DNA of 64,000 nt from Subtercola boreus (lineage in GTDB: Bacteria; Actinomycetota; Actinomycetes; Actinomycetales; Microbacteriaceae). The DNA lies in NCBI RefSeq assembly GCF_003399645.1, contig NZ_NBXD01000013.1, positions 60,017 through 124,016 of the forward strand, read 5' to 3'. Below, piece by piece: positions 26,807 to 35,921 of this stretch (position 1 is the stretch's first letter; every line of letters starts with the position of its first letter). Below the pieces are notes generated by a model. It worked only from the letters and a program-made list of their open reading frames with translations, had not been told where the DNA came from and did not search any database. The position numbers and the translations under genes were made by a program.

Positions 26807-27277
26807 CTCACCGCGCGGTTGATCGCCGACCTGACGCGCCTCGGTGAGACCGTTGCGGTTGCCGAGTCGTTGACCGGTGGCCTGCTCGTCGCTGAACTGA
26901 TCCGCCCGGCGGGCGCCTCTGGTGTGGTCTACGGCGGGATCGTGGCGTACAACACTGCGATCAAGGCGTCGGTGCTCGGGGTCGACGGTGATCTGCTGCG
27001 AAAGTTCGGCCCCGTGCATCCGGAGGTCGCGGAACAGATGGCCGAGGGCGCACGCCACGTCCTGGCCGTTGACGGCTCACCGGCCTCGATGGGCATCGCC
27101 ACAACGGGTGTCGCGGGCCCGGGCCCCCAGGACGGACACCCCGAGGGAATCGTCTTCATCGGTCTCTCCCGCGATGGGCGCACCCGCAGCGTGGCGTTGC
27201 ACCTCAGCGGAGACCGGGGTCAGATCAGAGCCGCAGCGGTGAGTGAGGCCGTGCGCATTCTGAGAGCCCAGATCTGA
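26765..27277 (+). CDS. cinA: CinA C-terminal-domain nicotinamide-nucleotide amidase
   Basis: 170-residue stand-alone CinA C-terminal domain (PncC type), expected to deamidate nicotinamide mononucleotide in pyridine-nucleotide recycling. Core motifs AESLTGGLL, VVYGGIVAYNTAIKASVLGV and TGVAGPGPQDGHPEG are present. The first 14 codons are a perfect 21-bp tandem duplication (26765-26785 and 26786-26806), each copy starting with GTG, so two alternative starts exist seven codons apart. The first overlaps the pgsA stop. No N-terminal CinA domain. Confidence 0.93.
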   Translation: MTDDGVDVTDDGVDLTARLIADLTRLGETVAVAESLTGGLLVAELIRPAGASGVVYGGIVAYNTAIKASVLGVDGDLLRKFGPVHPEVAEQMAEGARHVLAVDGSPASMGIATTGVAGPGPQDGHPEGIVFIGLSRDGRTRSVALHLSGDRGQIRAAAVSEAVRILRAQI

Positions 27278-27456
27278 GATGGTTGCGCGGGAATGACTCA
27301 GGTTTCGATCTCGTTACACCTGTTGTCATTAACGACGAAACACCAGTCTGGGTCGTTTAGAGTTTGTGGTACGCGATTCGGGTTTCGACCCACCTGATAT
27401 CGGCAGCACCACGAATACACACCGTCAGCGGGCAGAGAACAGCTAAGGAGGCTCCG
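27278..27456 (+). promoter_or_regulatory. cinA-clgR intergenic region
   Basis: Non-coding 179 bp that should hold the clgR promoter. AACGAC at 27331-27336 and GTCGTT at 27352-27357 form a loose inverted repeat. I could not identify a ClgR operator or a convincing -10/-35 pair. The ribosome-binding site AAGGAG at 27445-27450 fixes the ATG at 27457. Confidence 0.4.
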
Positions 27457-27765
27457 ATGATTTTAGTTCGTCAGGAAATCGGCGACGTACTGCGGGACTT
27501 CCGTCTTCAGAAGGGTAGAACCCTTCGGCAGGTCGCCAGCAAGGCGAGCGTGGCGCTCGGGTACCTCAGCGAGGTCGAGCGTGGTCAGAAAGAAGCCTCC
27601 AGCGAGATTCTCGCCTCGGTCGCTGACGCCCTCGACACCCCCATCTCGGTGATCATGCGCGAGGTCGGTGACCGTCTGGCTGTCATCGAGGGCATCGACA
27701 CCATCCCCGACACCGTTCCCGATGAGTTCGTGGCCGGCTTCGACGCGTCCCTGGCGGCCCGCTAA
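27457..27765 (+). CDS. clgR: XRE-family transcriptional regulator ClgR
   Basis: 102-residue Cro/C1-type regulator. The helix-turn-helix spans about residues 8-62, with LQKGRTLRQVASKASVALGY and LSEVERGQKEAS, the recognition segment shared by actinobacterial ClgR proteins. ClgR activates clp protease genes and, in several genera, DNA repair genes including those of the recA region. The start is set by AAGGAG and family length; an earlier GTG at 27364 would add 31 unsupported residues. Position between cinA and DUF3046-recA is the standard clgR locus. Confidence 0.92.
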   Translation: MILVRQEIGDVLRDFRLQKGRTLRQVASKASVALGYLSEVERGQKEASSEILASVADALDTPISVIMREVGDRLAVIEGIDTIPDTVPDEFVAGFDASLAAR

Positions 27766-27768
27766 GCG

Positions 27769-27990
27769 GTGCGGGTCAGCGAATTCCGCCAGGCCGTCCT
27801 CGACGAGTTCGGTGCGGGTTACGGTCGTGTGGTGACAGGCGACCTCGTCTTGCACGAGTTCGACGGGCTCACGGCCGAGCAGGCGATCAGTGCCGGTGAA
27901 GACACCCGCGAGGTCTGGCTGGCGCTCTGCCGGGCCGCCGATGTGCCCCAGAGCCGGTGGTACGGCGTCGGGTTGCCTCAGCCCCGCTAG
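27769..27990 (+). CDS. DUF3046 family protein
   Basis: 73-residue protein with the actinobacterial DUF3046 pattern: SEFRQAVLDEFG near the start and VWLALCRAADVPQSRWYG near the end. It begins 3 bp after the clgR stop with GTG. Nearly always found directly before recA in actinobacteria; its role is unknown. Confidence 0.9.
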   Translation: MRVSEFRQAVLDEFGAGYGRVVTGDLVLHEFDGLTAEQAISAGEDTREVWLALCRAADVPQSRWYGVGLPQPR

Positions 27991-28028
27991 ACGTATGTTC
28001 GAATACTGCGACACACCGACGGTGTCTG

Positions 28029-28044
28029 TCGAAGATGTGTTCGA
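28029..28044 (+). promoter_or_regulatory. SOS (LexA) box of recA
   Basis: TCGAAGATGTGTTCGA matches the actinobacterial SOS consensus TCGAAC-N4-GTTCGA at 11 of 12 defined positions. A half site TTCGAA lies upstream at about 28001. Predicts LexA repression and SOS induction of recA-recX. Confidence 0.88.
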
Positions 28045-28082
28045 ATCCGTTAGTCTCCTTCACAGCAGACGTTTTCTCCCTG

Positions 28083-28091
28083 TTATCCACA
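28083..28091 (+). promoter_or_regulatory. DnaA box in the recA leader
   Basis: TTATCCACA, a perfect match to the high-affinity DnaA box. It is single, so it is a possible DnaA regulatory or titration site, not an origin. Confidence 0.55.
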
Positions 28092-28304
28092 GAATGGAAG
28101 CTGGCGCCCGACAGTGTCAGTGGCTCTCCATACCGTGGTGAGGGTAAGAAACGAAACGCGAATAAAGCCTTGTCGTCAGCTTGAGGTGTCGCCCGAGAGG
28201 GGCGTCGTCACTCCGGCGCGACAGCCTATAGGCGCACCGTACCGCGGCGCAGATCCGGGAGACATCCCGGGTTCGGCGAGCACCTGATTCAAGGAGACGT
28301 AACA

Positions 28305-29411
28305 ATGCCCTCAGACGCCACTCGTGAAAAAGCTCTCGAGACAGCACTCGCCCAGATCGACCGCCAGTTCGGCAAAGGCTCTGTCATGCGCCTGGGCAGC
28401 GACGACCGCGCGCCCGTCGAGGTGATCCCCACCGGTTCGATCGCGCTCGACGTCGCCCTCGGCATCGGTGGCCTGCCCCGCGGCCGCATCGTCGAGATCT
28501 ACGGCCCGGAGTCCTCGGGTAAGACCACGCTGACGCTGCACGCCATCGCGAACGCCCAGCGCGACGGTGGTATCGCCGCCTTCATCGACGCCGAACACGC
28601 CCTCGACCCCGAGTATGCCAAGAAGCTCGGCGTCGACATCGACGCCCTGCTGGTGTCGCAGCCCGACACCGGAGAGCAGGCGCTCGAAATCGCAGACATG
28701 CTCGTGCGCTCCGGGTCGATCGACCTGATCGTCATCGACTCCGTCGCGGCTCTCGTGCCGCGCGCCGAGATCGAGGGCGAGATGGGTGACTCCCACGTCG
28801 GGCTGCAGGCCCGCCTGATGTCGCAGGCCCTCCGCAAGCTCACCGGTGGCCTCAACCAGACCAACACCACCATGATCTTCATCAACCAGCTGCGCGAGAA
28901 GATCGGCGTCTTCTTCGGCAGCCCCGAGACCACGGCCGGCGGCAAGGCGTTGAAGTTCTATGCGTCGATCCGTCTCGACATCCGCCGCATCGAAACCCTC
29001 AAGGAGGGGACGGAGGCCGTCGGTAACCGCACCCGGGTGAAGGTCGTGAAGAACAAAATGGCCCCGCCATTCAAGCAGGCCGAGTTTGACATCATCTACG
29101 GCATCGGCATCTCCCGTGAGGGCAGCCTCATCGACTTCGGGGTCGAGCACGAGATCGTTCGCAAGTCCGGTGCCTGGTACACCTACGACGGCGAGCAGCT
29201 CGGCCAGGGCAAGGAGAACTCGCGTCGGTTCCTCAAAGAGAACCCCGACGTGGCGAACGAGATCGAGACCAAGATCAAGATCAAGCTCGGGCTGCTCGAA
29301 GACCCCAAGGCTCCCAAGGCGGTTGTCGCCGACGCCAAGGGTGCCGGTGCGACCGGTTCAGCGCCGGTGGAGGCGATTGCCCCCAAGATCGCCGCGCGCA
29401 AGGGAGCCTAG
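28305..29411 (+). CDS. recA: Recombinase RecA
   Basis: 368-residue DNA strand-exchange protein that also triggers LexA self-cleavage. Walker A GPESSGKT is at residues 67-74, Walker B is [10 protein letters not shown], and DNA-binding loop regions are present ([20 protein letters not shown], shown in part). Uninterrupted, with no intein. The C-terminal tail is Ala/Lys-rich. Ribosome-binding site AAGGAG. recX follows 2 bp after the stop. Confidence 0.98.
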   Translation: MPSDATREKALETALAQIDRQFGKGSVMRLGSDDRAPVEVIPTGSIALDVALGIGGLPRGRIVEIYGPESSGKTTLTLHAIANAQRDGGIAAFIDAEHALDPEYAKKLGVDIDALLVSQPDTGEQALEIADMLVRSGSIDLIVIDSVAALVPRAEIEGEMGDSHVGLQARLMSQALRKLTGGLNQTNTTMIFINQLREKIGVFFGSPETTAGGKALKFYASIRLDIRRIETLKEGTEAVGNRTRVKVVKNKMAPPFKQAEFDIIYGIGISREGSLIDFGVEHEIVRKSGAWYTYDGEQLGQGKENSRRFLKENPDVANEIETKIKIKLGLLEDPKAPKAVVADAKGAGATGSAPVEAIAPKIAARKGA

Positions 29412-29413
29412 GC

Positions 29414-30076
29414 GTGACCGCCAGGGTTTCGTATCTCCCCGGCGCCTTTCCTCCGAAGGAGGAAGAGGTCGCGGCAGCATCGACTGTGCCCGAGACCGCG
29501 CCGCCGGTGTCGGAGCCCGCGCTGCCGACGGTCTGGTGGACGGACGACGACGACTCCGAAACCGAACTCGAAGAGGAGCCGATGAGCGAGGGCGAGCGCG
29601 CCGCGTTCCTCGAGAACATCGTCGTGAAGGCTCTGGCCCGCAAAGGTCTCTCCGAGTGGGAGGTCACGCGGCTCCTCTCGACGAACGGGGTGCAGCTGCA
29701 CGAGCTCGAGCCGTTCCTCGAGCGGTATCGCGAGAACCGCTACATCGACGACTTCGAGCTCGCCCAGAACCTGGTGGAGTCGCTTCACCGTCGCACAGGG
29801 CTCGGCCGCTCGCAGATCAAGGCAGAGCTGTCGGCACGCCACATCCAGGCCGAGATCATCTCTGCGGCGATCGAGGCGCTCGACGACGATGACGAACTGC
29901 AGCGCGCTGTCGAGCTGGCCCAGAAGCGGGCGCCGTCGTTGGCCCGTCTCGACTCAGCGACAGCCGAGCGCCGGCTCACGTCGTTCCTCATGCGCAAGGG
30001 GTACCCGTCCGCCATCATCAGGGCGGCCGTCGCTGCGGCGCTCACGCCGCAGCCTCGCGGGGTTCGCTTCCGCTAG
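29414..30076 (+). CDS. recX: Regulatory protein RecX
   Basis: 220-residue RecX, which modulates RecA filaments. The helical repeats are recognisable: NIVVKALARKGLSEWEVTRL, RTGLGRSQIKAELSARHI and RRLTSFLMRKGYPSAIIRAA. An acidic N-terminal extension of about 60 residues (WTDDDDSETELEEE) precedes the core, longer than in many homologues. Start GTG 2 bp after recA, so the two are co-transcribed under SOS control. Confidence 0.93.
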   Translation: MTARVSYLPGAFPPKEEEVAAASTVPETAPPVSEPALPTVWWTDDDDSETELEEEPMSEGERAAFLENIVVKALARKGLSEWEVTRLLSTNGVQLHELEPFLERYRENRYIDDFELAQNLVESLHRRTGLGRSQIKAELSARHIQAEIISAAIEALDDDDELQRAVELAQKRAPSLARLDSATAERRLTSFLMRKGYPSAIIRAAVAAALTPQPRGVRFR

Positions 30077-30083
30077 TCGAACG

Positions 30084-30089
30084 TAGACT
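30084..30089 (+). promoter_or_regulatory. -10 for miaB (near-leaderless)
   Basis: TAGACT ends 9 nt before ATG 30099, so the expected 5' UTR is 0-3 nt. Confidence 0.5.
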
Positions 30090-30098
30090 GGGGTCACT

Positions 30099-31691
30099 AT
30101 GAGCAGTGTGACTGAAGCCCCGACGATCATCCTGCCGTCGTCCGCGGCGACTGAAGATTCCGGGCGGGTGCGCACCTACGAGGTGCGCACCTACGGCTGC
30201 CAGATGAACGTGCACGACTCCGAACGACTGAGTGGTTCGCTTGAAGCGGCGGGTTACATTCGTGACGAGAGCGGCGAGGCTGACGTGGTGGTCATCAACA
30301 CCTGCGCCGTGCGCGAGAACGCCGACAACAAGCTCTACGGCAACCTCGGCTACCTCGCCTCGGTCAAGAAGCGCCACGAGGGAATGCAGATCGCCGTGGG
30401 TGGCTGTCTTGCCCAGAAAGACAAGTCGACCATCCTCGCGAAAGCTCCCTGGGTCGACGTGGTCTTCGGCACGCACAACATGGGGGCGTTGCCGAGCCTG
30501 CTCGAGCGGGCGCGCCACAACGGCGAAGCGCAACTCGAGATCCTCGACGCACTCGAGACGTTCCCCTCGACACTTCCGACCAAACGAGACTCGAGCTACA
30601 GCGGCTGGGTCTCCATCTCGGTGGGCTGCAACAACACCTGCACGTTCTGCATCGTTCCCTCTCTCCGCGGCAAGGAGAAAGACCGCCGGCCCGGTGAGGT
30701 GCTGCGGGAGATCCAGTCCCTCGTCGACGATGGCGCCATCGAGGTCACCCTGCTCGGTCAGAACGTGAACTCCTACGGCGTCGAGTTCGGCGACCGGCAG
30801 GCGTTCGGCAAACTGCTGCGGGCGGCGGGTACGATTCCGGGCCTCGAGCGCATCCGCTTCACCAGCCCCCACCCGGCCGCGTTCACCGATGATGTCATCG
30901 ATGCGATGGCCGAGACCCCGGCCGTCATGCCGCAGCTGCACATGCCGCTGCAGTCGGGTTCCGATCGCATCCTCAAAGCCATGAAGCGCTCCTATCGGTC
31001 GGAGAAGTTCTTGGGCATCCTCGACCGGGTGCGCGCCCAGATGCCGCACGCGGCGATCAGCACCGACATCATCGTGGGCTTCCCCGGCGAGACCGAGGAA
31101 GACTTCCAGGAGACGCTTCGTGTGGTCGAGCTGGCACGTTTCGCGACGGCCTTCACCTTCCAGTACTCGATCCGGCCGGGCACTCCCGCCGCCACAATGG
31201 CCGACCAGGTTCCGAAGCAGATCGTGCAGGAGCGGTACGAGCGTCTGATGGCGCTGCAGGACCGCATCAGCTGGGAGGAGAACCAGCGCGTCGTCGGCCG
31301 TCGTGTCGAGCTGCTGGTCGCCGCCGGTGAAGGTCGCAAAGACGCCGACACGAAACGTCTCAGCGGTCGTGCAGAGGACAGCCGGCTGGTGCATTTCGAC
31401 GTGCCGGAGGGTTCGCCCATCCCGCGGCCCGGTGACATGGTCAGCGTCGAGGTGACGGGCGCCAAGCCGTACTATCTCATCGCCGACTCGCCCGACGGTG
31501 CGCCGCTCGCGGTGCGCCGTACCCGCGCCGGTGACGCGTGGGAACGTGACCAGGCCGACTCGTGTGCGGTTCCGGCGCACGCGGGCGAGGCCTCGGGCGA
31601 CGCGACCGGAGGCGGTCGTGTCTCCCTCGGTCTGCCCACCATGCGGGTCTCGACGACTCCCATCTACGATCTTCTCGACGAACAGCGCTGA
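30099..31691 (+). CDS. miaB: tRNA-2-methylthio-N6-dimethylallyladenosine synthase
   Basis: 530-residue methylthiotransferase acting on i6A37 of tRNAs that read U-starting codons. The N-terminal UPF0004 domain has its three cysteines in YGCQMN, INTCAVR and VGGCLAQ. The radical SAM cluster motif is CNNTCTFC, followed by [14 protein letters not shown] domain closes the core (about 420-485), and a variable tail of about 45 residues follows. miaA, which makes the i6A substrate, starts 7 bp after the stop, so the pathway is encoded in order. Confidence 0.96.
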   Translation: MSSVTEAPTIILPSSAATEDSGRVRTYEVRTYGCQMNVHDSERLSGSLEAAGYIRDESGEADVVVINTCAVRENADNKLYGNLGYLASVKKRHEGMQIAVGGCLAQKDKSTILAKAPWVDVVFGTHNMGALPSLLERARHNGEAQLEILDALETFPSTLPTKRDSSYSGWVSISVGCNNTCTFCIVPSLRGKEKDRRPGEVLREIQSLVDDGAIEVTLLGQNVNSYGVEFGDRQAFGKLLRAAGTIPGLERIRFTSPHPAAFTDDVIDAMAETPAVMPQLHMPLQSGSDRILKAMKRSYRSEKFLGILDRVRAQMPHAAISTDIIVGFPGETEEDFQETLRVVELARFATAFTFQYSIRPGTPAATMADQVPKQIVQERYERLMALQDRISWEENQRVVGRRVELLVAAGEGRKDADTKRLSGRAEDSRLVHFDVPEGSPIPRPGDMVSVEVTGAKPYYLIADSPDGAPLAVRRTRAGDAWERDQADSCAVPAHAGEASGDATGGGRVSLGLPTMRVSTTPIYDLLDEQR

Positions 31692-31698
31692 GCGGGCG

Positions 31699-32637
31699 GT
31701 GACCGGCTCACCCGATCTGGTCGCCGTCGTCGGAGCGACCGGCACCGGCAAGTCCGAGCTGTCGCTGGCCATCGCCGAGCAGAGTGCGGCGGCGGGCCGC
31801 CCGGTCGAGATCGTCAACGCCGACGCGATGCAGCTCTACCGCGGCATGGACATCGGCACGGCGAAGCTCTCGGTCGACGAACGGAGGGGCATTCCCCATC
31901 ATCTCCTCGACGTGCTCGATGTGACCGCCGACGGTTCGGTGGCCGACTACCAGCGTGACGCGCGGGCCGCCGTCAACGACATCATCGCCCGCGGTGCCCT
32001 GCCCGTGTTGGTGGGGGGCTCGGGCCTCTACGTCTCGTCGGTGATCTACGATTTTCAGTTTCCGGTTCGGGATGAAGCGGTGCGCCGGTCGCTCGAGGCT
32101 GAACTCGAGCGGCAGGGGCTCCCCGTGTTGTTCGCCCGATTGGCTGACGCTGATGCCGGAGCCGCGGCATCCATCGGCCCCCACAACGCGCGGCGGATCA
32201 TCCGAGCTCTCGAAGTGATCGAACTGACCGGCCGACCCGTGTCCGGCCAACTTCCCGAGGAACCGGTGTGGTGGCGCCCGACCTCGATCGTCGCGCTGCG
32301 ACACCCGCGTGAACTGCTGGTCGGGCGGCTCGACCGCCGTGTCGAAGCGATGTGGCAGAACGGGCTGCTGGCGGAGGTCGAGGCGCTCCTCCCGCTGGGG
32401 ATCGAGCGCGGCACGACCGCCCAGCGCGCCATCGGCTACGCGCAGGCGCTCGGCGAGCTGCGGGGCACCATGACCCAGACGGATGCCATCGCCGAGGCCC
32501 AGTCACTCACCCGGCGGTATGCGAGGCGGCAGGTGAGCTGGTTTCGGCGCTACCGCGAAGCGCGCTGGTTCGATGCCGACGATCCGGGGCTGGTGGCCGA
32601 GGTGGTCGCGCAGGTTCTGCCGAGCCCGAGCCCCTAG
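31699..32637 (+). CDS. miaA: tRNA dimethylallyltransferase
   Basis: 312-residue enzyme that transfers dimethylallyl to N6 of A37 in tRNA. P-loop GATGTGKS is at residues 12-19, followed by EIVNADAMQLYRGMDIGTAK, a family signature, and VGGSGLYVSSV. The C-terminal part has RQVSWFRRYREARWFD. I chose GTG 31699; a longer frame through miaB has no support. dapF follows 9 bp later but seems to have its own leaderless promoter. Confidence 0.95.
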   Translation: MTGSPDLVAVVGATGTGKSELSLAIAEQSAAAGRPVEIVNADAMQLYRGMDIGTAKLSVDERRGIPHHLLDVLDVTADGSVADYQRDARAAVNDIIARGALPVLVGGSGLYVSSVIYDFQFPVRDEAVRRSLEAELERQGLPVLFARLADADAGAAASIGPHNARRIIRALEVIELTGRPVSGQLPEEPVWWRPTSIVALRHPRELLVGRLDRRVEAMWQNGLLAEVEALLPLGIERGTTAQRAIGYAQALGELRGTMTQTDAIAEAQSLTRRYARRQVSWFRRYREARWFDADDPGLVAEVVAQVLPSPSP

Positions 32638-32640
32638 GCT
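32635..32640 (+). promoter_or_regulatory. Leaderless-type -10 for dapF
   Basis: TAGGCT overlaps the miaA TAG stop and ends 6 nt before ATG 32647; no ribosome-binding site is seen. Confidence 0.5.
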
Positions 32641-32646
32641 TGGCGC

Positions 32647-33528
32647 ATGGGCATCGATCTGCATTTCACCAAGGGCCAGGGCACGGGAAACGATTTTGTA
32701 CTCTTCACCGATGCCGATGGTGAGATCGACCTCACGCCCACCCAGATCGCCTCGCTCTGCGACCGGCACTTCGGCATCGGTGCCGACGGGCTGATCAGGG
32801 CCGTGAAGTCGACGATGATCGCCGAGGGCGCGCGTTCGCTCGACGAGGATGCTGCCGCCGAGTGGTTCATGGACTACCACAATGCCGACGGGTCGCCGGC
32901 CGAGATGTGCGGCAACGGAATCCGGGTCTACGCGAAGTACCTGCTCGAGAACGGTCTGGCCGAACTCGAACAGGGTGACACCCTGGTCATCGGAACCCGG
33001 TCTGGCGTGGTCGATGTGCAGCGCAACCTCACCGGCTTCCAGGCCGACCTCGGCCGGTGGCGCCTCGATGGCGGGGAGCCGCTCGTTCGGGCCAAGAACC
33101 TGCAGGTCGCCCGCCCCGGGCTCGGCATCAACGTCGGGAACCCTCACGTGGTCGTGGCGCTGGCCGACGAGGCCGAGCTGGAGACGGCCGACCTCACGTT
33201 CATCCCGCATGTCGAGCCCGAGCCCGTGGAGGGCGCTAACGTCGAATTCGTCGTTCCGCTCGAGCCGCTCGTGCGCAATGGGGTCGGTCACATCCGCATG
33301 CGCGTGCACGAGCGGGGCAGCGGTGAGACGCTCTCCTGCGGCACAGGTGCCGTGGCTGCTGCCCTCGCCATCCGCTACTGGGCCGGAGCCGGTGCACCGA
33401 ACCAGTGGCGCGTGGAGGTTCCCGGTGGTGCGGTGGGCGTTCGCATGTACGCCACCGAAGACGGCGAGCACGTGGCCCTGTCGGGGCCCGCCGAGCTGGT
33501 CTTCCAGGGCGACGTCACACTCGACTGA
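32647..33528 (+). CDS. dapF: Diaminopimelate epimerase
   Basis: 293-residue cofactor-free epimerase converting LL- to meso-diaminopimelate for lysine and possibly peptidoglycan. Both catalytic cysteines are present: C88 in [17 protein letters not shown] and C231 in [15 protein letters not shown]. The N-terminal [13 protein letters not shown] is typical. Several Microbacteriaceae use diaminobutyrate or lysine in the wall, so meso-DAP may serve mainly lysine synthesis here. Confidence 0.96.
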   Translation: MGIDLHFTKGQGTGNDFVLFTDADGEIDLTPTQIASLCDRHFGIGADGLIRAVKSTMIAEGARSLDEDAAAEWFMDYHNADGSPAEMCGNGIRVYAKYLLENGLAELEQGDTLVIGTRSGVVDVQRNLTGFQADLGRWRLDGGEPLVRAKNLQVARPGLGINVGNPHVVVALADEAELETADLTFIPHVEPEPVEGANVEFVVPLEPLVRNGVGHIRMRVHERGSGETLSCGTGAVAAALAIRYWAGAGAPNQWRVEVPGGAVGVRMYATEDGEHVALSGPAELVFQGDVTLD

Positions 33529-33597
33529 GGCGATGCGCGGCCCCGTGCGCCGGATGGCAGTGCATCCACAGCGCCGGTTGAACCGGCGACCGTGCCG

Positions 33598-34215
33598 TCA
33601 CCCCTGAAGCCGTGCCCGCAGCACGCGGTATCCCTTGTCGGTCGCCTGGCGCGTCACCTCGAACTCCGGCGCCAGCGAGCTCTCGAGCCAGCGGTGCAGC
33701 GAGTCCGAACCGAGGTTGCGCTGAACGACCAGCCACGCATCTGAGCCGGGTTCGAGGCGGGGGAGCCAGCGCAGCAGCAGACCGTGCAGCTCATCTTTTC
33801 CGACCCGGATCGGCGGGTTCGACCAGATCGTCGCGAAACGCATCCCCTCGGGAACATCGTCGGGCAGTACCGCGTTGACGTTACCGAGGCCGAGATGGGC
33901 AGCGTTCGTCCTCACCAGATCGAGAGCCCGCTCGTTGACGTCAACGGCCCACACGGTGGCGTCGGGCGACAGCAGAGCGAGGGCGAGCGAGATCGGGCCC
34001 CACCCGCAGCCGACATCGAGCAGGTCCCCGCCGGAGGGCGGGGGAGGCGTCTTCGCCAGCAGAACCTGAGTTCCGGCGTCGACCTGGTTGGGGCTGAACA
34101 CACCGCCGGCTGTCGTGGCGACGATGTCACGGCCGGCCAGGTTGACCGAGATCTCCTTCAACCGGAGTTCCGTCGCCGGGCGTGCAGAGAAGTAGTGCCC
34201 GCTGTCGGTAGCCAT
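33598..34215 (-). CDS. Class I SAM-dependent methyltransferase, RsmC-like
   Basis: 205-residue methyltransferase of the small-domain (MTS) family. The SAM-binding motif is DVGCGWGPISLALALL, with VWAVDVNERALDL for ribose contact and SNPPIRVGKDE as the NPP motif expected for exocyclic amino methylation of guanine or adenine. YFSARP near the N-terminus is typical of RsmC/RlmG-related proteins, so a 16S rRNA G1207-type target is likely but unproved. ATG 34215 is preceded by TACATT on the minus strand at leaderless distance. Divergent from hflX. Confidence 0.85.
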   Translation of the reverse strand: MATDSGHYFSARPATELRLKEISVNLAGRDIVATTAGGVFSPNQVDAGTQVLLAKTPPPPSGGDLLDVGCGWGPISLALALLSPDATVWAVDVNERALDLVRTNAAHLGLGNVNAVLPDDVPEGMRFATIWSNPPIRVGKDELHGLLLRWLPRLEPGSDAWLVVQRNLGSDSLHRWLESSLAPEFEVTRQATDKGYRVLRARLQG

Positions 34216-34221
34216 AGAGGG

Positions 34222-34227
34222 AATGTA
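34222..34227 (-). promoter_or_regulatory. Leaderless-type -10 for the methyltransferase
   Basis: On the minus strand TACATT ends 6 nt before the ATG at 34215. Confidence 0.5.
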
Positions 34228-34241
34228 GCAAACGAGAGGTC

Positions 34242-34247
34242 TATCCT
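34242..34247 (+). promoter_or_regulatory. Leaderless-type -10 for hflX
   Basis: TATCCT ends 8 nt before ATG 34256. A TTG at 34247 would overlap this hexamer and is not preferred as start. Confidence 0.55.
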
Positions 34248-34255
34248 TGAATCCA

Positions 34256-35842
34256 ATGACTGAACACGATTCATCTTTCCCCGACGGGGTTCCTGCCGCC
34301 ACTGAGCAGGCCGGTGACTCCCCAGAGGGCACCACGAACACAGTGACCCAGGATGCCGTGGGCCGCGTTCTCGCGCGTTCGGAGAGCCGGTCATCCGGTT
34401 ACGCCCTGTTCACCCCCGGCAGCGCGCAGGCCCTGCAGCGCGGCACGGCAGATCGCCCTGACGCCGGCGATCACGACGGCGACCAGTTCGACCGCGCCGA
34501 CCGGCAGGCGCTCCGCCGCGTGGCCGGGCTGTCGACCGAGCTCGAAGACGTCACTGAAGTCGAGTACCGGCAGCTGCGGCTCGAGAACGTGGTGCTGATC
34601 GGTGTCTACACCCAGGGCACGCTCGAAGACGCCGAGAATTCACTGCACGAGCTCGCCGCCCTCGCCGAGACAGCGGGTGCCGCGGTGCTCGACGGACTGC
34701 TGCAGCGGCGCGCGACGCCCGACCCCAGCACCTACTTCGGGAAGGGTAAGGCGGAGGAGCTCGCGGGAGTGGTCAAGGCGCTGGGCGCCGACACCGTCAT
34801 CGCCGACAGCGAGCTCGCGCCCAGCCAGCGGCGTGCGCTCGAAGATGTGGTGAAGGTCAAGGTCATCGACCGCACGGCGGTCATCCTCGACATCTTCAGC
34901 CAGCACGCCAAAAGCCGCGAAGGCAAGGCGCAGGTCGAACTCGCCCAGCTCGAGTACCTGCTGCCGCGGCTCCGCGGCTGGGGTGACTCGATGTCGCGCC
35001 AGGCCGGTGGCCAGGTCGGTGGGGCGGGAGCCGGTATGGGGTCACGTGGGCCGGGTGAGACGAAGATCGAGCTCGACCGTCGCCGCATCCACACCCGCAT
35101 GGCGAGGCTGCGTAAGCAGATCGCCGCAATGAAGCCCGCCCGTGAGGCCAAGCGAGCGAACCGCAAGCGCAACACGGTACCGTCTGTGGCTATCGCCGGC
35201 TACACGAACGCGGGCAAGTCATCTCTTCTGAACCGCATCACGGGTGCCGGGCTCCTCGTCGAGAACGCGCTCTTCGCGACCCTCGACGCGACCGTGCGCC
35301 GCACCCAGACGAACGACGGCCGGGAGTACACCTTCGTCGACACCGTCGGGTTCGTGCGCAGCCTGCCGACGCAGCTCGTCGAGGCGTTCCGGTCCACGCT
35401 CGAAGAGGTCGCCGACGCGGATGTCATCGTGCACGTCGTCGACGGATCGCACCCCGACCCCGCGAGCCAGCTCGCCACGGTGCGCGATGTCATCGGCGAC
35501 GCCGGAGCCCGCGACATCCCCGAGCTCGTGGTCTTCAACAAGAGCGACCTCGTCTCGGAGAGCGACCGCATCGTGCTGCGCGGCCTCGAACCGCGCTCCG
35601 TCTTCGTGTCGGCGCGAACCGGAGAGGGCATCGACGAACTCCTGGCGATGCTCGACCGGATGCTCCCCACGCCGACGATCGAGGTCGACGTGCTCGTGCC
35701 CTACGACCGCGGCGATCTCGTCTCGCAGATGCACGAGCACAGCACGGTGCTGAGCACCCAGTACGAGGAGGGCGGCACCCATGTGCACGCCCTCGTGACC
35801 CCCGAGATCGAGTCGCAGCTGGCCGGGTTCAGCACCCGCTGA
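34256..35842 (+). CDS. hflX: GTPase HflX
   Basis: 528-residue ribosome-splitting GTPase active in heat stress. An acidic N-terminal extension of about 85 residues precedes the HflX domain (LIGVYTQGTLEDAENSLHEL, DPSTYFGKGKAEEL). The glycine-rich linker GGQVGGAGAGMGSRGPGETK leads to the G domain: G1 GYTNAGKS, G3 DTVGF, G4 NKSD. The C-terminus is short. Convergent with lexA behind a strong shared terminator. Confidence 0.95.
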   Translation: MTEHDSSFPDGVPAATEQAGDSPEGTTNTVTQDAVGRVLARSESRSSGYALFTPGSAQALQRGTADRPDAGDHDGDQFDRADRQALRRVAGLSTELEDVTEVEYRQLRLENVVLIGVYTQGTLEDAENSLHELAALAETAGAAVLDGLLQRRATPDPSTYFGKGKAEELAGVVKALGADTVIADSELAPSQRRALEDVVKVKVIDRTAVILDIFSQHAKSREGKAQVELAQLEYLLPRLRGWGDSMSRQAGGQVGGAGAGMGSRGPGETKIELDRRRIHTRMARLRKQIAAMKPAREAKRANRKRNTVPSVAIAGYTNAGKSSLLNRITGAGLLVENALFATLDATVRRTQTNDGREYTFVDTVGFVRSLPTQLVEAFRSTLEEVADADVIVHVVDGSHPDPASQLATVRDVIGDAGARDIPELVVFNKSDLVSESDRIVLRGLEPRSVFVSARTGEGIDELLAMLDRMLPTPTIEVDVLVPYDRGDLVSQMHEHSTVLSTQYEEGGTHVHALVTPEIESQLAGFSTR

Positions 35843-35861
35843 GCGAGCTTCGGATGCAACG

Positions 35862-35901
35862 ACGAGAGGCGCCACACCCTGCCGGGTGCGGCGCCTCTCG
35901 T
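35862..35901. terminator. Bidirectional terminator between hflX and lexA
   Basis: An 18-bp stem with one mismatch: 35862-35879 pairs with 35884-35901 around a TGCC loop. The stem core is ACGAGAGGCGCC on one arm and GGCGCCTCTCGT on the other. It lies 20 bp from each stop. Confidence 0.9.
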
Positions 35902-35921
35902 CATTGTGACGCGGTCGAGGA

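Larger units (their letters stand above)
27991..28304 (+). promoter_or_regulatory. recA upstream region (SOS promoter and long leader)
   Basis: 314 bp without a gene. It holds an SOS box (28029-28044), a plausible promoter around it (TGTCGA at 28027-28032, 17 bp, TTAGTC at 28050-28055), a perfect DnaA box (28083-28091), and then about 210 bp of leader. The leader contains a 10-bp palindrome GCCTATAGGC (28224-28233) and a hairpin CCGGGA-GACA-TCCCGG (28255-28270). The recA ribosome-binding site is AAGGAG. Confidence 0.65.

Noticed and set aside
27278..27456. ClgR operator upstream of clgR
   Set aside because: No CGC-N5-GCG-like palindrome could be found by eye.
28083..28091. Replication origin
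   Set aside because: Only one DnaA box; no dnaA/dnaN or AT-rich unwinding region here.
28305..29411. Intein in RecA
   Set aside because: RecA is uninterrupted and of normal length.
30042..31817. 591-codon open frame antisense to miaB
   Set aside because: Shadow of a conserved gene, no recognisable domain.
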